From an uncultured Candidatus Cenarchaeum sp. (GTDB lineage Archaea; Thermoproteota; Nitrososphaeria; Nitrososphaerales; Nitrosopumilaceae), in the NCBI GenBank assembly GCA_958295735.1, contig OY282369.1, positions 480,161 through 544,160 on the forward strand: a stretch of 64,000 nt of DNA, given 5' to 3'. The notes under the pieces were generated by a model. The model saw only the letters and a program-made list of their open reading frames with translations, was not told the DNA's origin and ran no database searches. Positions 24,178-33,233 of this stretch are shown here, one piece after another; position 1 is the stretch's first letter, and the number at the start of each line of letters is the position of its first letter. The position numbers were made by a program, and so were the translations under genes.

Positions 24178-24429
24178 CTAGCCGTACTCTTCGTGCGCGT
24201 AGCACCAGCGCCAGCGGCCGTCCGGCGCCGCCTCCATCACGGGATGGCCCGTCTCGGCGAAGTGCTTCGCGGCGTGCCGGCCCACGGACGAGTCGCAGCA
24301 ACCCACGTGCCCGCACTCCACGCACACGCGGAGGGCCACCCACGGCAGGCCCTCCTTTTCGCACTTCGCGCAACCGCCCGCGGAGGCCCCCGCCCGGCCG
24401 GCCGCCGCGAGGTGCTCGCACGCGCCCAT
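24178..24429 (-). CDS. UBP-type zinc-finger protein
   Basis: 83 residues forming a single ZnF-UBP domain: CEHL near the start, CAKC, LRVCVECGHVGCCDSS, then GRHAAKHFAETGHPVM and WRWCYAHEEYG. In eukaryotes this finger binds the free C-terminus of ubiquitin; stand-alone archaeal and bacterial copies occur, but their ligand is unknown. An ATG start at 24429 with a CTTTAATT box about 26 bases upstream (24450-24458) supports the gene. All expected Cys/His ligands are present. No ubiquitin-like gene is nearby. Confidence 0.93.
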   Translation of the reverse strand: MGACEHLAAAGRAGASAGGCAKCEKEGLPWVALRVCVECGHVGCCDSSVGRHAAKHFAETGHPVMEAAPDGRWRWCYAHEEYG

Positions 24430-24601
24430 GCGTCGGGGCGCGGGGGGGGCGAATTAAAGCCTCCCGTCCGCGGCTCGTCCCGCGATCGCGCCTGCGGCGC
24501 GGCCGTTTTTCGCGCCCGAAAACGGGATCGCGGGCAGGGCCGCCGCGGGCGACATTCGAAAGCGGAAATGCCTCGGGGTTGCTTTTAGAAAGCGGCGCCG
24601 G

Positions 24602-27600
24602 CTAGTCGCACGAGAAAGAGTACGCGACGGTCTGGTTCATGCTGCCCGTGAGCGCCGGCGCCCCTTCCAAGTTGACGCGGAACGAGATCTCCGCGGATCC
24701 CGCGGAGGCGATGTCCGATAGGACGGGCATGAGCACGCCCGGCGCCGCGAGATCCGTCCAAGCGCGGTTGCCCGCCGTGCTGATCTCCGTTATTGACGAC
24801 GGGAGCATCGCCGAGTTGGCGAACATCCACGAGGTGGAGTTCAGCGTGACCGAGCTGACCGCGAGGGTGCCCATGTTGGTTACGGTCTGGTTGAGCGCGC
24901 CGGACGTGGCGCCCTGGGCCAGTTCGTCGAAGCTCAGCCCGCCCGTGGCCAAGCGTATCCCGCACGAGTCGGGACCCGTGACCGTGCCCGACTTTACCCA
25001 GCCGTCCGGACCGAACACGAACTTGCCCAGCCTGTTCGGGGTGTGCAGGTCGCCCGCGGCGTCCAGCGTTATGCCGGGGCCCAGGGCCCCGTCCAAGTTC
25101 GTCGCCGCGGCGTGCACTTGGTCCTTCACGTCCGCCGAGGTGATGAGCGAGGCGTTGGGGGCGGGGGCGGCGGCGCGCGCCATGCCGATCGAGTCGCCGA
25201 TGAGGAACAGCGAGTCGTACGCGGAGTAGGAGAAGACCGTCGTGTAGACCTCCCCGTTGGTGTAGTAGTTCACCAGATCGTCGATCCTCTTGTTCTGGGG
25301 CACGTCGAGCTCGAAGGTCGTGAGGTTGGCCGTCCTTGCGAACGCCTCCGCGTTCGCGCCCAAAAGCTCGGCGCGCGGGGCGTACAGTATGCCGCTGGGG
25401 ACGAACCAAGGCACGCCGCCGGCCGAGCTCAGCCGGACGTACGGCTTGGCGGCCTCGGCCATGGACTCAAAGTCGCCTTCAAAGCCGGCGAACAGAATCG
25501 CCACCGTGCCGCGCGGCTCGGTGGCGAGCGTCCTGTCCAGCCTCGCGTTCAGGTCGGCGGCGAACGAGTCCCAGTCGTACGCGCCTGGCTGGAACGTGTA
25601 CCCGGCCAGCGTGTCCAACCCCAGCATCGGCAGGAGCTCCGACACCGAGGAGTTGAACGTCGTGCCGTACGTGTCGTTGCGGACCACCGGGATCACCTTC
25701 TTGATGCCCGCCTCGTCAAGCGCCTGCGCCATTATCGGCGCCTCCTTTGCCGTGCCGAACGTCAGCCGGAACACCGAGTCGACGGACCTGAGGTCCGCCG
25801 CCGAGGACGTCGAGTACGGGCTGACCAAGACGACCCCCGTCTCGTCGGAGTACCGCTTCGCCGCGGACAGGGCGGAGCTCGTCGTGGGCCCGACGTACGC
25901 CAGCGGGCCGTCGGCGCTGCCGCTGGAGTTGTGCAGTGACTGCAAGCCGGCTGCCGAGCTGTCGCCCCTCACCAAGTTGAGGTAGTACCGGCCGGTGTCG
26001 TTGGCGGCCAGATCCGCGAACCGCCCCTCCTGCCTCTTGTTGAAGTCGTTCACGGCCACGCGGACCGCCTCCCACTGCTCGCGGTCGTACCTGGGCTCCG
26101 TAGAGAACAGGCCCCCGACGTCGATGCACTCAACCGTGTTGGCCTGGTCCGCGCAGTAAACGTTGGTCACGGAGGCGACGGACTGCCTTACCCACTTTTG
26201 CTCCGCGTCCGACACGCCGAACACGGCGTAGTTCTGCGGGAGCCGTATGTCGCCGGCCTCGTTGAGGACTATGTCGCCGAGGGCGCCCGTGTAGTTGCGC
26301 GCCGCGTCCGTCACGGCCGCCCTCACCGCCAGCGGATCGTAGCTTCCGTCCTCCGCTATGACAGCCTTGACCGCGGCGCCGAGCACGCCCACGGCGTCGT
26401 ACGCCGAGTTCGAGTACTGGGTGCCGATCGAGATCAGGCGCCTGTTGATGTCGTTGGGGGCCACGTCGTACAGGACGCCCGTGAGGTTGACCGAGCGGGC
26501 GAACTCCAGCGCCGCCGGCGTGCCTATGGCTTCGGCGCTGTTGGCCGTGCCGTCGGGGACGTACCACGCGACGTCGTCCATGGCGGAATTGGCGGCCGCG
26601 TGGGAGGCGATGCTCGCGAACTCGTTGCCGAACCCGATGAAGACCACGGCGATGCTGCTGTTGTCGTGCTGCGCCGTGGCGGCATCGATCGCGGTGCTGA
26701 GGTCGGACGCGATGTCGGCCCAGTTCGCTCCCGACTCCGCGTACCGTATCCTGTCGGCCACCGCCGCGCCGTTGACCTCGAACGTGGCGGATACGGCGGT
26801 GTCGAGGCCCCGGCCCCACACGTCGTCGCGTATCACCGATATGATGCGCGTGATGCCGTCCTCCTTTATCAGCTCGGCCAGCAGCACGCCCTGCTTCGTG
26901 TCGTCGGGGACGAGCCTGTACAGGCTGTCGTCGGGTATCGCCAAGGCGGGAGCGGTCGACGAGTGGCTTATCAGCAGGAGGCCTTCCGCGTTGGCGTAGG
27001 CCAGCACGCGGCCCGTGTTGCCGCTCGTGGACGGGCCGATGAACAGCGTGTAGGCGTCCGTCTCGTGCGCCTCCGTTATGCCGGCAAGGGCATCGGGGGC
27101 GCTGGACCTGGCATCGGGGCTGATGCGGATGTTCTTCGTGTGCATGTCGAGGTAAAAGTCGCCGATCAGCTCGTGCACCGTGTTGAAGTCGTCGACGGCG
27201 AGCCGCATGGCGAGCAGTTCCTTGTCGTCGGTGTAGACGAGGTTGTCGTCAAGCAGCAAGAGGGCTCCAAAGTCGACGACGGGCGTCCCCATGTAGGTGT
27301 CCGTCTTGGCCCACTCGTAGCCTCCGCCGGCCGCGTCCCGCACCTCCCACTTTGCGTAGCTGTTCGGCGTGCGCAGGTCGCCCGCCGCGTTGAGCACGAT
27401 GTCGCCTAGGGCGCCCGAGTACTCGCGCGCGGCGTGCCTGAACGTCTGCCTGACGTCCTCCGGCACGTGATCCCTGCCCTCCGCGGCCGCCGCCTCTTTT
27501 GCCTCCTGGATGGCGCGGCCCAGCACGAATATCGCGTCGTACGACGAGAACTCGTATATGGTCGGGTCGTCCACGCCGGCCGCCTCGAGCTTGCCCATGA

Positions 27601-30600
27601 CCTCCGCGAACTTTGTGTTGTTTTCCACGTCGAATATGGTCGCGGTCAGGTTCACCGCCTCGGCGAACTCGCCCGATTCCAGTATCGACGGCTTCGCGGC
27701 TATGCCGTCGGTGCCGAACCACGGGACGGTCTTGATCTCCGCATAGTTGTCGGCCACTGCGGCCAAGTTGTTGAAGTCGCCCTGGAACCCGATGAACAGC
27801 ACCGCCACGGGGTCGGTGGCGGAGGCCGCGTGCAGGCGGGTGATGATCCCGTCAAGATCCTCGGCGATGGCCGTCCAGTTGGCTCCCGTCTCCGGTATGG
27901 TGACGTGCTCCACCTCCACCAAGTGCACCGCCAGCCGCTCGCTAGTTGAGGCGTTGAGGCCGGTGCCCCACGTGTCGTCCCTGGTCACCGTCACTACCCT
28001 CTCGATGCCCGTCTCGTTGAGCAGGCTGGCCAGCAGCGCTCCCTGCTGGTTGTGGACTATGTCCGCCAGCACGACGCCCTGCTGGTGGTCGTTGGGCACG
28101 AGCCGGAACAGGCTGTCGTCCCTCACGGCCAAGGACGGGGCCGTCGAGGACGGGCTCACCAGCACCAGATCCAAGTCGTTGTCCTGGGAGTAGTCCAAGG
28201 CCCTCTTGCTGTTGCCGCTGGTCGACGGGCCCACAAAGTACGACGGGCCGCCCTCGCCGCCGAATGCGGCGGCCAGCACGGAGGTCACGTTCGGGAGAGA
28301 GGCGGTCGCGGCCGCGGGGGAGATGCTGATGTTGCTCGGCTTTAGGTTCAGGTAGACGTCGCCCAGCCCCTCCTGCTCTATGTTGAAGTCGTCCACGGCC
28401 ACCTCGAACGCTATTCCCCTCCTGTCGTCGTTGAAGCCCTCGCCCCTCACCAAAAGCGCCCCCACGTCGACTACCGGCGTCTCGTACCTGATCTTCGTGT
28501 CGACCCAGTCGCCGCTCGTCGCGTTGAGCTGCCATACGGCGTACTTGTCGGGGGTCCTGAGATCGCCCTTTGAGTTCAGTATGATGTCGCCGAGCGCTCC
28601 CGTGTACCCCTCGGCCGCGCCCGGAATCGCCGCCCTCAGTTCGGCCGGCCCGTACCCGGGATCGGCCGCGCGCGCCGCCTCGGCCGCCAGCGCCAGCACG
28701 TGTACCGCGTCGTACGTGGAATAGTCGTACGCCGTGGGCGCCAGTCCCGCGGCCTCTATAGCGGCATCTATGCGGGCGGTCTTTTCGTTGGGGGCGATGT
28801 CCAGCGACAGGGACGTCAGGTTTACCGCCTTTGAAAAGTCCAGGACCGCGCCCGCCTGCAGCGGCTGGGGCGGGTACACGACGGCGTCCGGCAGGTACCA
28901 GTGGACGGACCGGAGGGCGGTGCTGGCGTTGGTCGCCCCCGCCGCCACCGCTTCAAACTCGCTGTCGAACCCGAGGAACGCCACCGCCACGTCGGCATCC
29001 GACCTGGCGTTCTGCGCTGCCGTTATCTCCGACTGGACGAGGTCGTTCATCCGCGGCACCAAGGTGTCCCAGTCCGCATCGGTGTCTGGGTACGACATGC
29101 CGGGAGCCATGGTGATGCCGTCGAGGGCCACCACCGCCGCGGTGAGCGTGTCGTTCAGGCTCGTGCCGTACGCGTCGTCCACGAATATGGGAACCAGCAC
29201 TTCCACCGACGCATCGGAGGCCAAGTTTGCTATGACTCTCGCCTCCTCCTCGGAGCTCACCGCGATGCGGAACGCGTTGTCGCCGGCGATCGCCAGCGAG
29301 GGCGCCGTCGAAGTCGGGCTCAGGAATGTCAGATCGGCATCGTGCGCTATCGCCTCCGTCAGATCGGCGCTGGTGGACGGGCCGATGTAGTACTGGAGAT
29401 TTTCGCCGTCCTCCTCAAGCTCCGTGATTACCTGGTCCGAGGTGTGGTGGGCGGTCATGTTGCCCAGCACCATGTCCAGCCGCAGCTTGCCGGCCCACAG
29501 CGCCGCCTCGTTGTAGTCGGATACCGCCGCCTTTGCCGACTCGTGCCTGTTCAGGTCGTTGAACTTGTCGGTCGCGTTGAGATCGAACAGGGCCCCAAAC
29601 CTCAGGGTGGCCGGCGTGTGATCGTACGCCCGCGTGGAGCCGTTGGCGCTGAGCACCAGCACGTCGCCGCCCGAGCCGACGGCCACGTCCTGCGGCTGGA
29701 AGTCCTCCGGAAGAGTCACCTCTGCCAGCAGCGTGCCGTCGGAGCCCCTGATCACCGCGAGCGCGGGCGGGGGGACGCCGCCGTCTGCGGCGTCCGTGCC
29801 CTCGGCGACGGCGTAAACCAGTCCTAGGCCGGGATCAGATGCGGAGGAGACGGAGACGTTTCCCGGTATCGTGACGTCGCTCATGTGGGCAGGCGCCGCG
29901 GGATCCGATACGTTGTACACGGAGATCTTTTTCTCCCCGAGCACGAAGAGTTTGCCGGACGCCGCCTCGACGCCCATTACCATCCCCTCGGCCGGCACGT
30001 CCGCATTGCCCGCGTTCGCGTGGGTGTATTCGCCGGTAGCAGGGTCCGCTACGGTGATCACCTGCACGGTGTTGTGCGCCGCGTCCGCCGCCGGCTTGTG
30101 CGTCGCGATCCCGTAGGCGTGGCCCGACGGGCCCGCGGCTATGTCGGTAAAGTTGTAGGCAAAGTCGTAATCAAATGCGGCAGTTCCGGCGGCGAGCTTG
30201 TCGGTGCCGTTGATTACCGCCACGTTGCTCTCGGTAGCCACGTAGACTAGGCCGTTGGCCTGGTCTATTGCAAGCGCTCGCGGGTCTGCCGCATCCACCA
30301 TGTCGCCTGCACTGTCCCAGACTTGCACGGCTACGGTGCTGCTGATCGCGTTGCTGCTGTCGATCACGCCCACGCGGGACGTCGTCGCGTTGCTCGTGGC
30401 GTCGGTCTCAGTGTACAGGACGTACGCCTTGTCGGCGCCGTGGTTTACGGCGATGTCCACAATCGCCACGGTGAAACTGGCGTTGCCCACATTGACGTTT
30501 TCTGCGCTACTACCGTCGGAATCCAGCACCCGCACCGTCCCGGAACCGGAGTCGCCAACGTAGATCGTGCCGGTATCGGCGTTGGCCGCTATTATCTGGC

Positions 30601-30745
30601 CGGCGCCGCCCGCCTCGAACGTCTCCACCGTATAGCACCCGTCGCAGGCGGCGTGGGCCGGCTGGAGGCCGAGCGCCGCCGCTGATGCTGCTACTGCGAC
30701 TGCCAGCAGTACGATCGTGGTTGCTGGCCTCCATGCGCCTGTCAT
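24602..30745 (-). CDS. Giant secreted protein with N-terminal propeller and four tandem periplasmic-binding domains
   Basis: 2,047 residues. Signal peptide 1-32 (TTIVLLAVAVAASAAALGL core, AHA|A site). Residues about 40-350 are strand-rich, NHL-propeller-like (GTIYVGDSGSGTVRVLDSDG). Four homologous modules start near 382, 755, 1155 and 1541, each with a G-A-L entry strand and a helix ending AVxDFN. Each contains (Y/F)(I/V)GPSTS or a close variant, followed by a LVSPSSTAPSLA-type loop, then TGALGDIxLNxxGDLRTP. This is the branched-chain amino-acid / ANF-receptor binding fold (Peripla_BP_6 type). The C-terminal 110 residues, starting at a Cys and ending FSCD, recur at the end of the 58.2 kb protein. 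There is no membrane anchor and no transporter genes beside it. The ATG at 30745 is supported by a TTTATTAAC box at about 30771-30779. Confidence 0.88.
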   Translation of the reverse strand: MTGAWRPATTIVLLAVAVAASAAALGLQPAHAACDGCYTVETFEAGGAGQIIAANADTGTIYVGDSGSGTVRVLDSDGSSAENVNVGNASFTVAIVDIAVNHGADKAYVLYTETDATSNATTSRVGVIDSSNAISSTVAVQVWDSAGDMVDAADPRALAIDQANGLVYVATESNVAVINGTDKLAAGTAAFDYDFAYNFTDIAAGPSGHAYGIATHKPAADAAHNTVQVITVADPATGEYTHANAGNADVPAEGMVMGVEAASGKLFVLGEKKISVYNVSDPAAPAHMSDVTIPGNVSVSSASDPGLGLVYAVAEGTDAADGGVPPPALAVIRGSDGTLLAEVTLPEDFQPQDVAVGSGGDVLVLSANGSTRAYDHTPATLRFGALFDLNATDKFNDLNRHESAKAAVSDYNEAALWAGKLRLDMVLGNMTAHHTSDQVITELEEDGENLQYYIGPSTSADLTEAIAHDADLTFLSPTSTAPSLAIAGDNAFRIAVSSEEEARVIANLASDASVEVLVPIFVDDAYGTSLNDTLTAAVVALDGITMAPGMSYPDTDADWDTLVPRMNDLVQSEITAAQNARSDADVAVAFLGFDSEFEAVAAGATNASTALRSVHWYLPDAVVYPPQPLQAGAVLDFSKAVNLTSLSLDIAPNEKTARIDAAIEAAGLAPTAYDYSTYDAVHVLALAAEAARAADPGYGPAELRAAIPGAAEGYTGALGDIILNSKGDLRTPDKYAVWQLNATSGDWVDTKIRYETPVVDVGALLVRGEGFNDDRRGIAFEVAVDDFNIEQEGLGDVYLNLKPSNISISPAAATASLPNVTSVLAAAFGGEGGPSYFVGPSTSGNSKRALDYSQDNDLDLVLVSPSSTAPSLAVRDDSLFRLVPNDHQQGVVLADIVHNQQGALLASLLNETGIERVVTVTRDDTWGTGLNASTSERLAVHLVEVEHVTIPETGANWTAIAEDLDGIITRLHAASATDPVAVLFIGFQGDFNNLAAVADNYAEIKTVPWFGTDGIAAKPSILESGEFAEAVNLTATIFDVENNTKFAEVMGKLEAAGVDDPTIYEFSSYDAIFVLGRAIQEAKEAAAAEGRDHVPEDVRQTFRHAAREYSGALGDIVLNAAGDLRTPNSYAKWEVRDAAGGGYEWAKTDTYMGTPVVDFGALLLLDDNLVYTDDKELLAMRLAVDDFNTVHELIGDFYLDMHTKNIRISPDARSSAPDALAGITEAHETDAYTLFIGPSTSGNTGRVLAYANAEGLLLISHSSTAPALAIPDDSLYRLVPDDTKQGVLLAELIKEDGITRIISVIRDDVWGRGLDTAVSATFEVNGAAVADRIRYAESGANWADIASDLSTAIDAATAQHDNSSIAVVFIGFGNEFASIASHAAANSAMDDVAWYVPDGTANSAEAIGTPAALEFARSVNLTGVLYDVAPNDINRRLISIGTQYSNSAYDAVGVLGAAVKAVIAEDGSYDPLAVRAAVTDAARNYTGALGDIVLNEAGDIRLPQNYAVFGVSDAEQKWVRQSVASVTNVYCADQANTVECIDVGGLFSTEPRYDREQWEAVRVAVNDFNKRQEGRFADLAANDTGRYYLNLVRGDSSAAGLQSLHNSSGSADGPLAYVGPTTSSALSAAKRYSDETGVVLVSPYSTSSAADLRSVDSVFRLTFGTAKEAPIMAQALDEAGIKKVIPVVRNDTYGTTFNSSVSELLPMLGLDTLAGYTFQPGAYDWDSFAADLNARLDRTLATEPRGTVAILFAGFEGDFESMAEAAKPYVRLSSAGGVPWFVPSGILYAPRAELLGANAEAFARTANLTTFELDVPQNKRIDDLVNYYTNGEVYTTVFSYSAYDSLFLIGDSIGMARAAAPAPNASLITSADVKDQVHAAATNLDGALGPGITLDAAGDLHTPNRLGKFVFGPDGWVKSGTVTGPDSCGIRLATGGLSFDELAQGATSGALNQTVTNMGTLAVSSVTLNSTSWMFANSAMLPSSITEISTAGNRAWTDLAAPGVLMPVLSDIASAGSAEISFRVNLEGAPALTGSMNQTVAYSFSCD

Positions 30746-30779
30746 GAGTTGGCGAACCGCCGAATACAGAGTTAATAAA

Positions 30780-32328
30780 GCTTCTTTTGAGAAAACGGCG
30801 TTCGCGCGGCATCCTGGCGGATCCGCGCCCGGCGATGCGGCGGATCGTGCGGAAGCGGGGCGCGCGCAAGAGGCGGCGCGCGCCGGGCCTGCCGCGCGCG
30901 CGGCGCGAAGTTCCGCCGGTTGCGCTTTTGCGGTCCGGCCCGCGGTCCCGGGACCGGGGCGCCCCGACCGGGGCCCGGCGGCCTGCGGCCCCGCGGCATC
31001 CTGCCGGCGGACGCGGCCTCGCGCCGGGAGCGCCCGTTCCCGCGGGGCGCGGCCGGCCGCCTTTGCGGCGTCACGCCCCGGCATCCCGCGGCGGACCCGC
31101 GGGGATCGGGCCGCGCGGCCTGCGCCCCACGGATCGGCGCGGCGGCGCGCCCCCGCGGGCGGCTCCCGCCCGCATCCTTTGCATCGCCGCGCCGCGCGGT
31201 TCGTCTTGCTGTTGCCGCGCCGGCGTCGCCTTGGGAGAGGCAGGCATCTGCGGGCGCGGGGGAGCGGCAACCTTCCCGCGGCGCGGCCCCGGACGGCGGG
31301 CAGCTCCAGCCGGCATCCGCGGGCGCGGGGGGGCGGCATCCCTCCCGCGGCGCGGCCTCCCGGCCGGCCGCCCGGGGGCGGGGGGCGCGCCCGGATGAAC
31401 TGGCGGCGGGGGCAGACAGAATACGCGGCGGAAAACAAGTCGCGGGGGCGGGGGGCGCGCCCGGATGAACTGGCGGCGGGGGGGCCTGGGCCTCCCTGTC
31501 CGCATTTTCCCGCGCGGCCGCCCCGCGCGGGCCGGGCGGCGGGAGCCGCGCCGCCTCGTTTTGGGCGCGCGGGCGGGGCGGTGGACGGGCGGCGCCCGCA
31601 CGCGCGCCGCGCGGTCCAGCCGATCCCCGGAGCGGCGCGGGCGGCGCTTTTGGCGCGCGCATCCGTCGCGGTCCTGCGCGCCCCGCGGGCCGCGCATTAT
31701 AACGCAATCAAATCACCCCCAACGGCGCGCGGGACCTGCCCGGCGCGGCCTCCGGCGGCGCGCGCGGCGGTCCGGCCGCAGGCGGGTGCCCGAGCCGCGC
31801 ATTCCGACTCCGGCGCGCCGGGGCGCCCCGCCGCCGCCCCTTCCGCCCGCGCCCCGCGGCCGCCCCGCCGCCGCGCATCGGTTCTGGCGCCTCCCGCCCG
31901 GCCGACGGCCCGGAGACGGCCCCCGCCAGGACGCCCGGCCGGAGCACGGGGAGAACCCCGCGGTGCGGCGCGCCCGCCGCCCGGCCGGACTGCGAGGGCA
32001 TTCCCGCAGTGCGTGCGCACGGGCGTGGGGCGCGGGCCGTGCGCCAAGTTGCAAGCCACAGCCTCGGCGGGCATCTTCCTGCGGCGGCGGATGCACGCGT
32101 CGTTCTGCCGCCGGCTCGGCCCCTTGCGCTCCGGCTGTGCCGGCGCCCTGTTTTGCGCCCCTAGTCCGCGCGCCGTTTTGCCCCCAGGCCGGCGCCGCCG
32201 CAACGCCGGCAACACGGCGCGGGCGAAAGCCGGCGCCGGTCGACGGAATGCTACACCCCGATCGCCCAAGTGGATGGCGCTGCGGGACGGCGAAGCATCC
32301 GGGCGCGGCCGGCCGCGGGCGCTTCCTG
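30780..32328. other. Long gene-poor region of extreme GC with tandem repeats
   Basis: About 1.5 kb upstream of the giant binding-protein gene. Open frames exist on both strands but are Arg/Pro/Gly/Ala-only, with no family motif, and read as by-products of GC content. The sequence contains repeats of about 70-base period: a 46-base block at 31243-31288 recurs at 31312-31357 with a few mismatches, and a 39-base block at 31374-31412 recurs exactly at 31444-31482. A TATA-like CATTATAACG lies at about 31693-31702, facing a possible plus-strand transcript of unknown nature. Around 32.03-32.26 kb the GC drops slightly without a recognisable gene. Confidence 0.6.
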
Positions 32329-32559
32329 TCAGTCGTCGGGCGGAGGACTAGGCTTGACCGGCCTTAACCCCGTGACCGGGTCAAGCGCGGCATCGGGTAT
32401 GAGCATCGCCATGCTGCCGTAATAGTACTCCTTTTCTTCCCTTTCCTTCTTTTCTGGCATTCTGTGTATGAGGCCACGTGCCCGCAGCCGCAAGCGTGAA
32501 AGCGCCTTCGCTGATCTGGATTCACGCCTGGGGAGTGGGGACTGCTGACCACGTACCAT
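32329..32559 (-). CDS. Small hypothetical protein whose 5' half is a family A repeat
   Basis: 76 residues: a basic N-terminus (MVRGQQSPLPRRESRSAKAL...), a charged middle (MPEKKEREEKEYYYG) and the end DPVTGLRPVKPSPPPDD. The ATG at 32559 lies 26 bases from a CTTTAAAAAG box (32581-32590 on the minus strand), the standard leaderless geometry here, so transcription is plausible. The first half coincides with a family A repeat, so the repeat supplies codons. An internal ATG at 32460 would give a 43-residue product lacking the repeat-derived part. No family is recognised; the gene call is tentative. Confidence 0.4.
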   Translation of the reverse strand: MVRGQQSPLPRRESRSAKALSRLRLRARGLIHRMPEKKEREEKEYYYGSMAMLIPDAALDPVTGLRPVKPSPPPDD

Positions 32560-32567
32560 GCTGTCTT
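32461..32567 (+). repeat. Dispersed palindromic repeat, family A
   Basis: TATGAGGCCACGTGCCCGC, AAGCGTGAAAGC, GATCTGGATTCACGC and CTGCTGACCACGTAC follow in the same order as the copies at 21.7 kb. The central inverted repeat GCGTGAA / TTCACGC is intact. It overlaps the first half of the 76-codon gene on the minus strand. Confidence 0.75.
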
Positions 32568-32589
32568 GTTTCTTGCCGCCTTTTTAAAG

Positions 32590-33233
32590 CAGATGTTATT
32601 GCCGACTAGCGCAAAAGCCGGTGCCCGGCACGCCGTTTCCATCCCGCGGATTCCCGAAAACGCGCGGCTTGGCGGGACGGGACGGCGCCCGGCAGGATCG
32701 CCGCGGCTCCGGCGGCGGGGGACCCCGGCCGGCCGGGGCCGGCGCGCGGCGCGGCATTCGGGATATTCCTGGCAGGACGGGCGGCGCGGGAACGCCGGCC
32801 GCGGCGCGGGCGGGGGCCGGCGGCCGCCCGCGGAATGCCGCGGCTGCGCCCGCTAGGATCGGCGGGGCGCCGCCGTTCCCGCGGACGGCCGGCGGCCGCC
32901 CGCGGAATGCCGCGCCCGCGCTCGCCCTGCCGGGCCGTGCCGCGGGGCAGCGGGGCATCACGGTGCTGCCGGACGCGGGCGCTTCCAGCCGTCCGCCGGG
33001 CCCCGGCTTGCCGGTTTTTGCCGCCGGGTTCGGGCCGGGCGGGGCCATGGGCATCCCGCGGCCGCGGCGCCGCGGCCTCGTCCCCGTCCCCTTCCGGCGC
33101 GCTGCCCCGTTTGCCTCCGCCCATCCGAAGCGGGCGTTCCCCGACGGCGCGCCGTTTTGCCGATGGCGGCCCCGCCGCCGCATCGGCTTCCCGGCGCGAA
33201 GGCCGGCGCCCGCGGAATGCCGGGGCGCGGCGG
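32590..33233. other. Gene-free GC-rich region with GCCCGCGGAATGCCG repeats
   Basis: About 640 bases between the small gene and aroA. The 15-base motif GCCCGCGGAATGCCG occurs at 32826-32840, 32898-32912 and 33208-33222, the first two within a 27-base identical block 72 bases apart. No convincing gene, RNA or promoter was seen other than the box of the 76-codon gene at its left edge. Confidence 0.6.

Noticed and set aside
32030-32260. Lower-GC patch considered as RNase P or SRP RNA
   Set aside because: None of the conserved core sequences of either RNA could be found on either strand.
30717-32351. Long open frame of about 540 codons on the plus strand in the GC-rich gap
   Set aside because: It is made almost only of Arg, Pro, Gly and Ala, has no family motif, and overlapping frames on both strands are equally open, as expected from lack of AT-rich stop codons.
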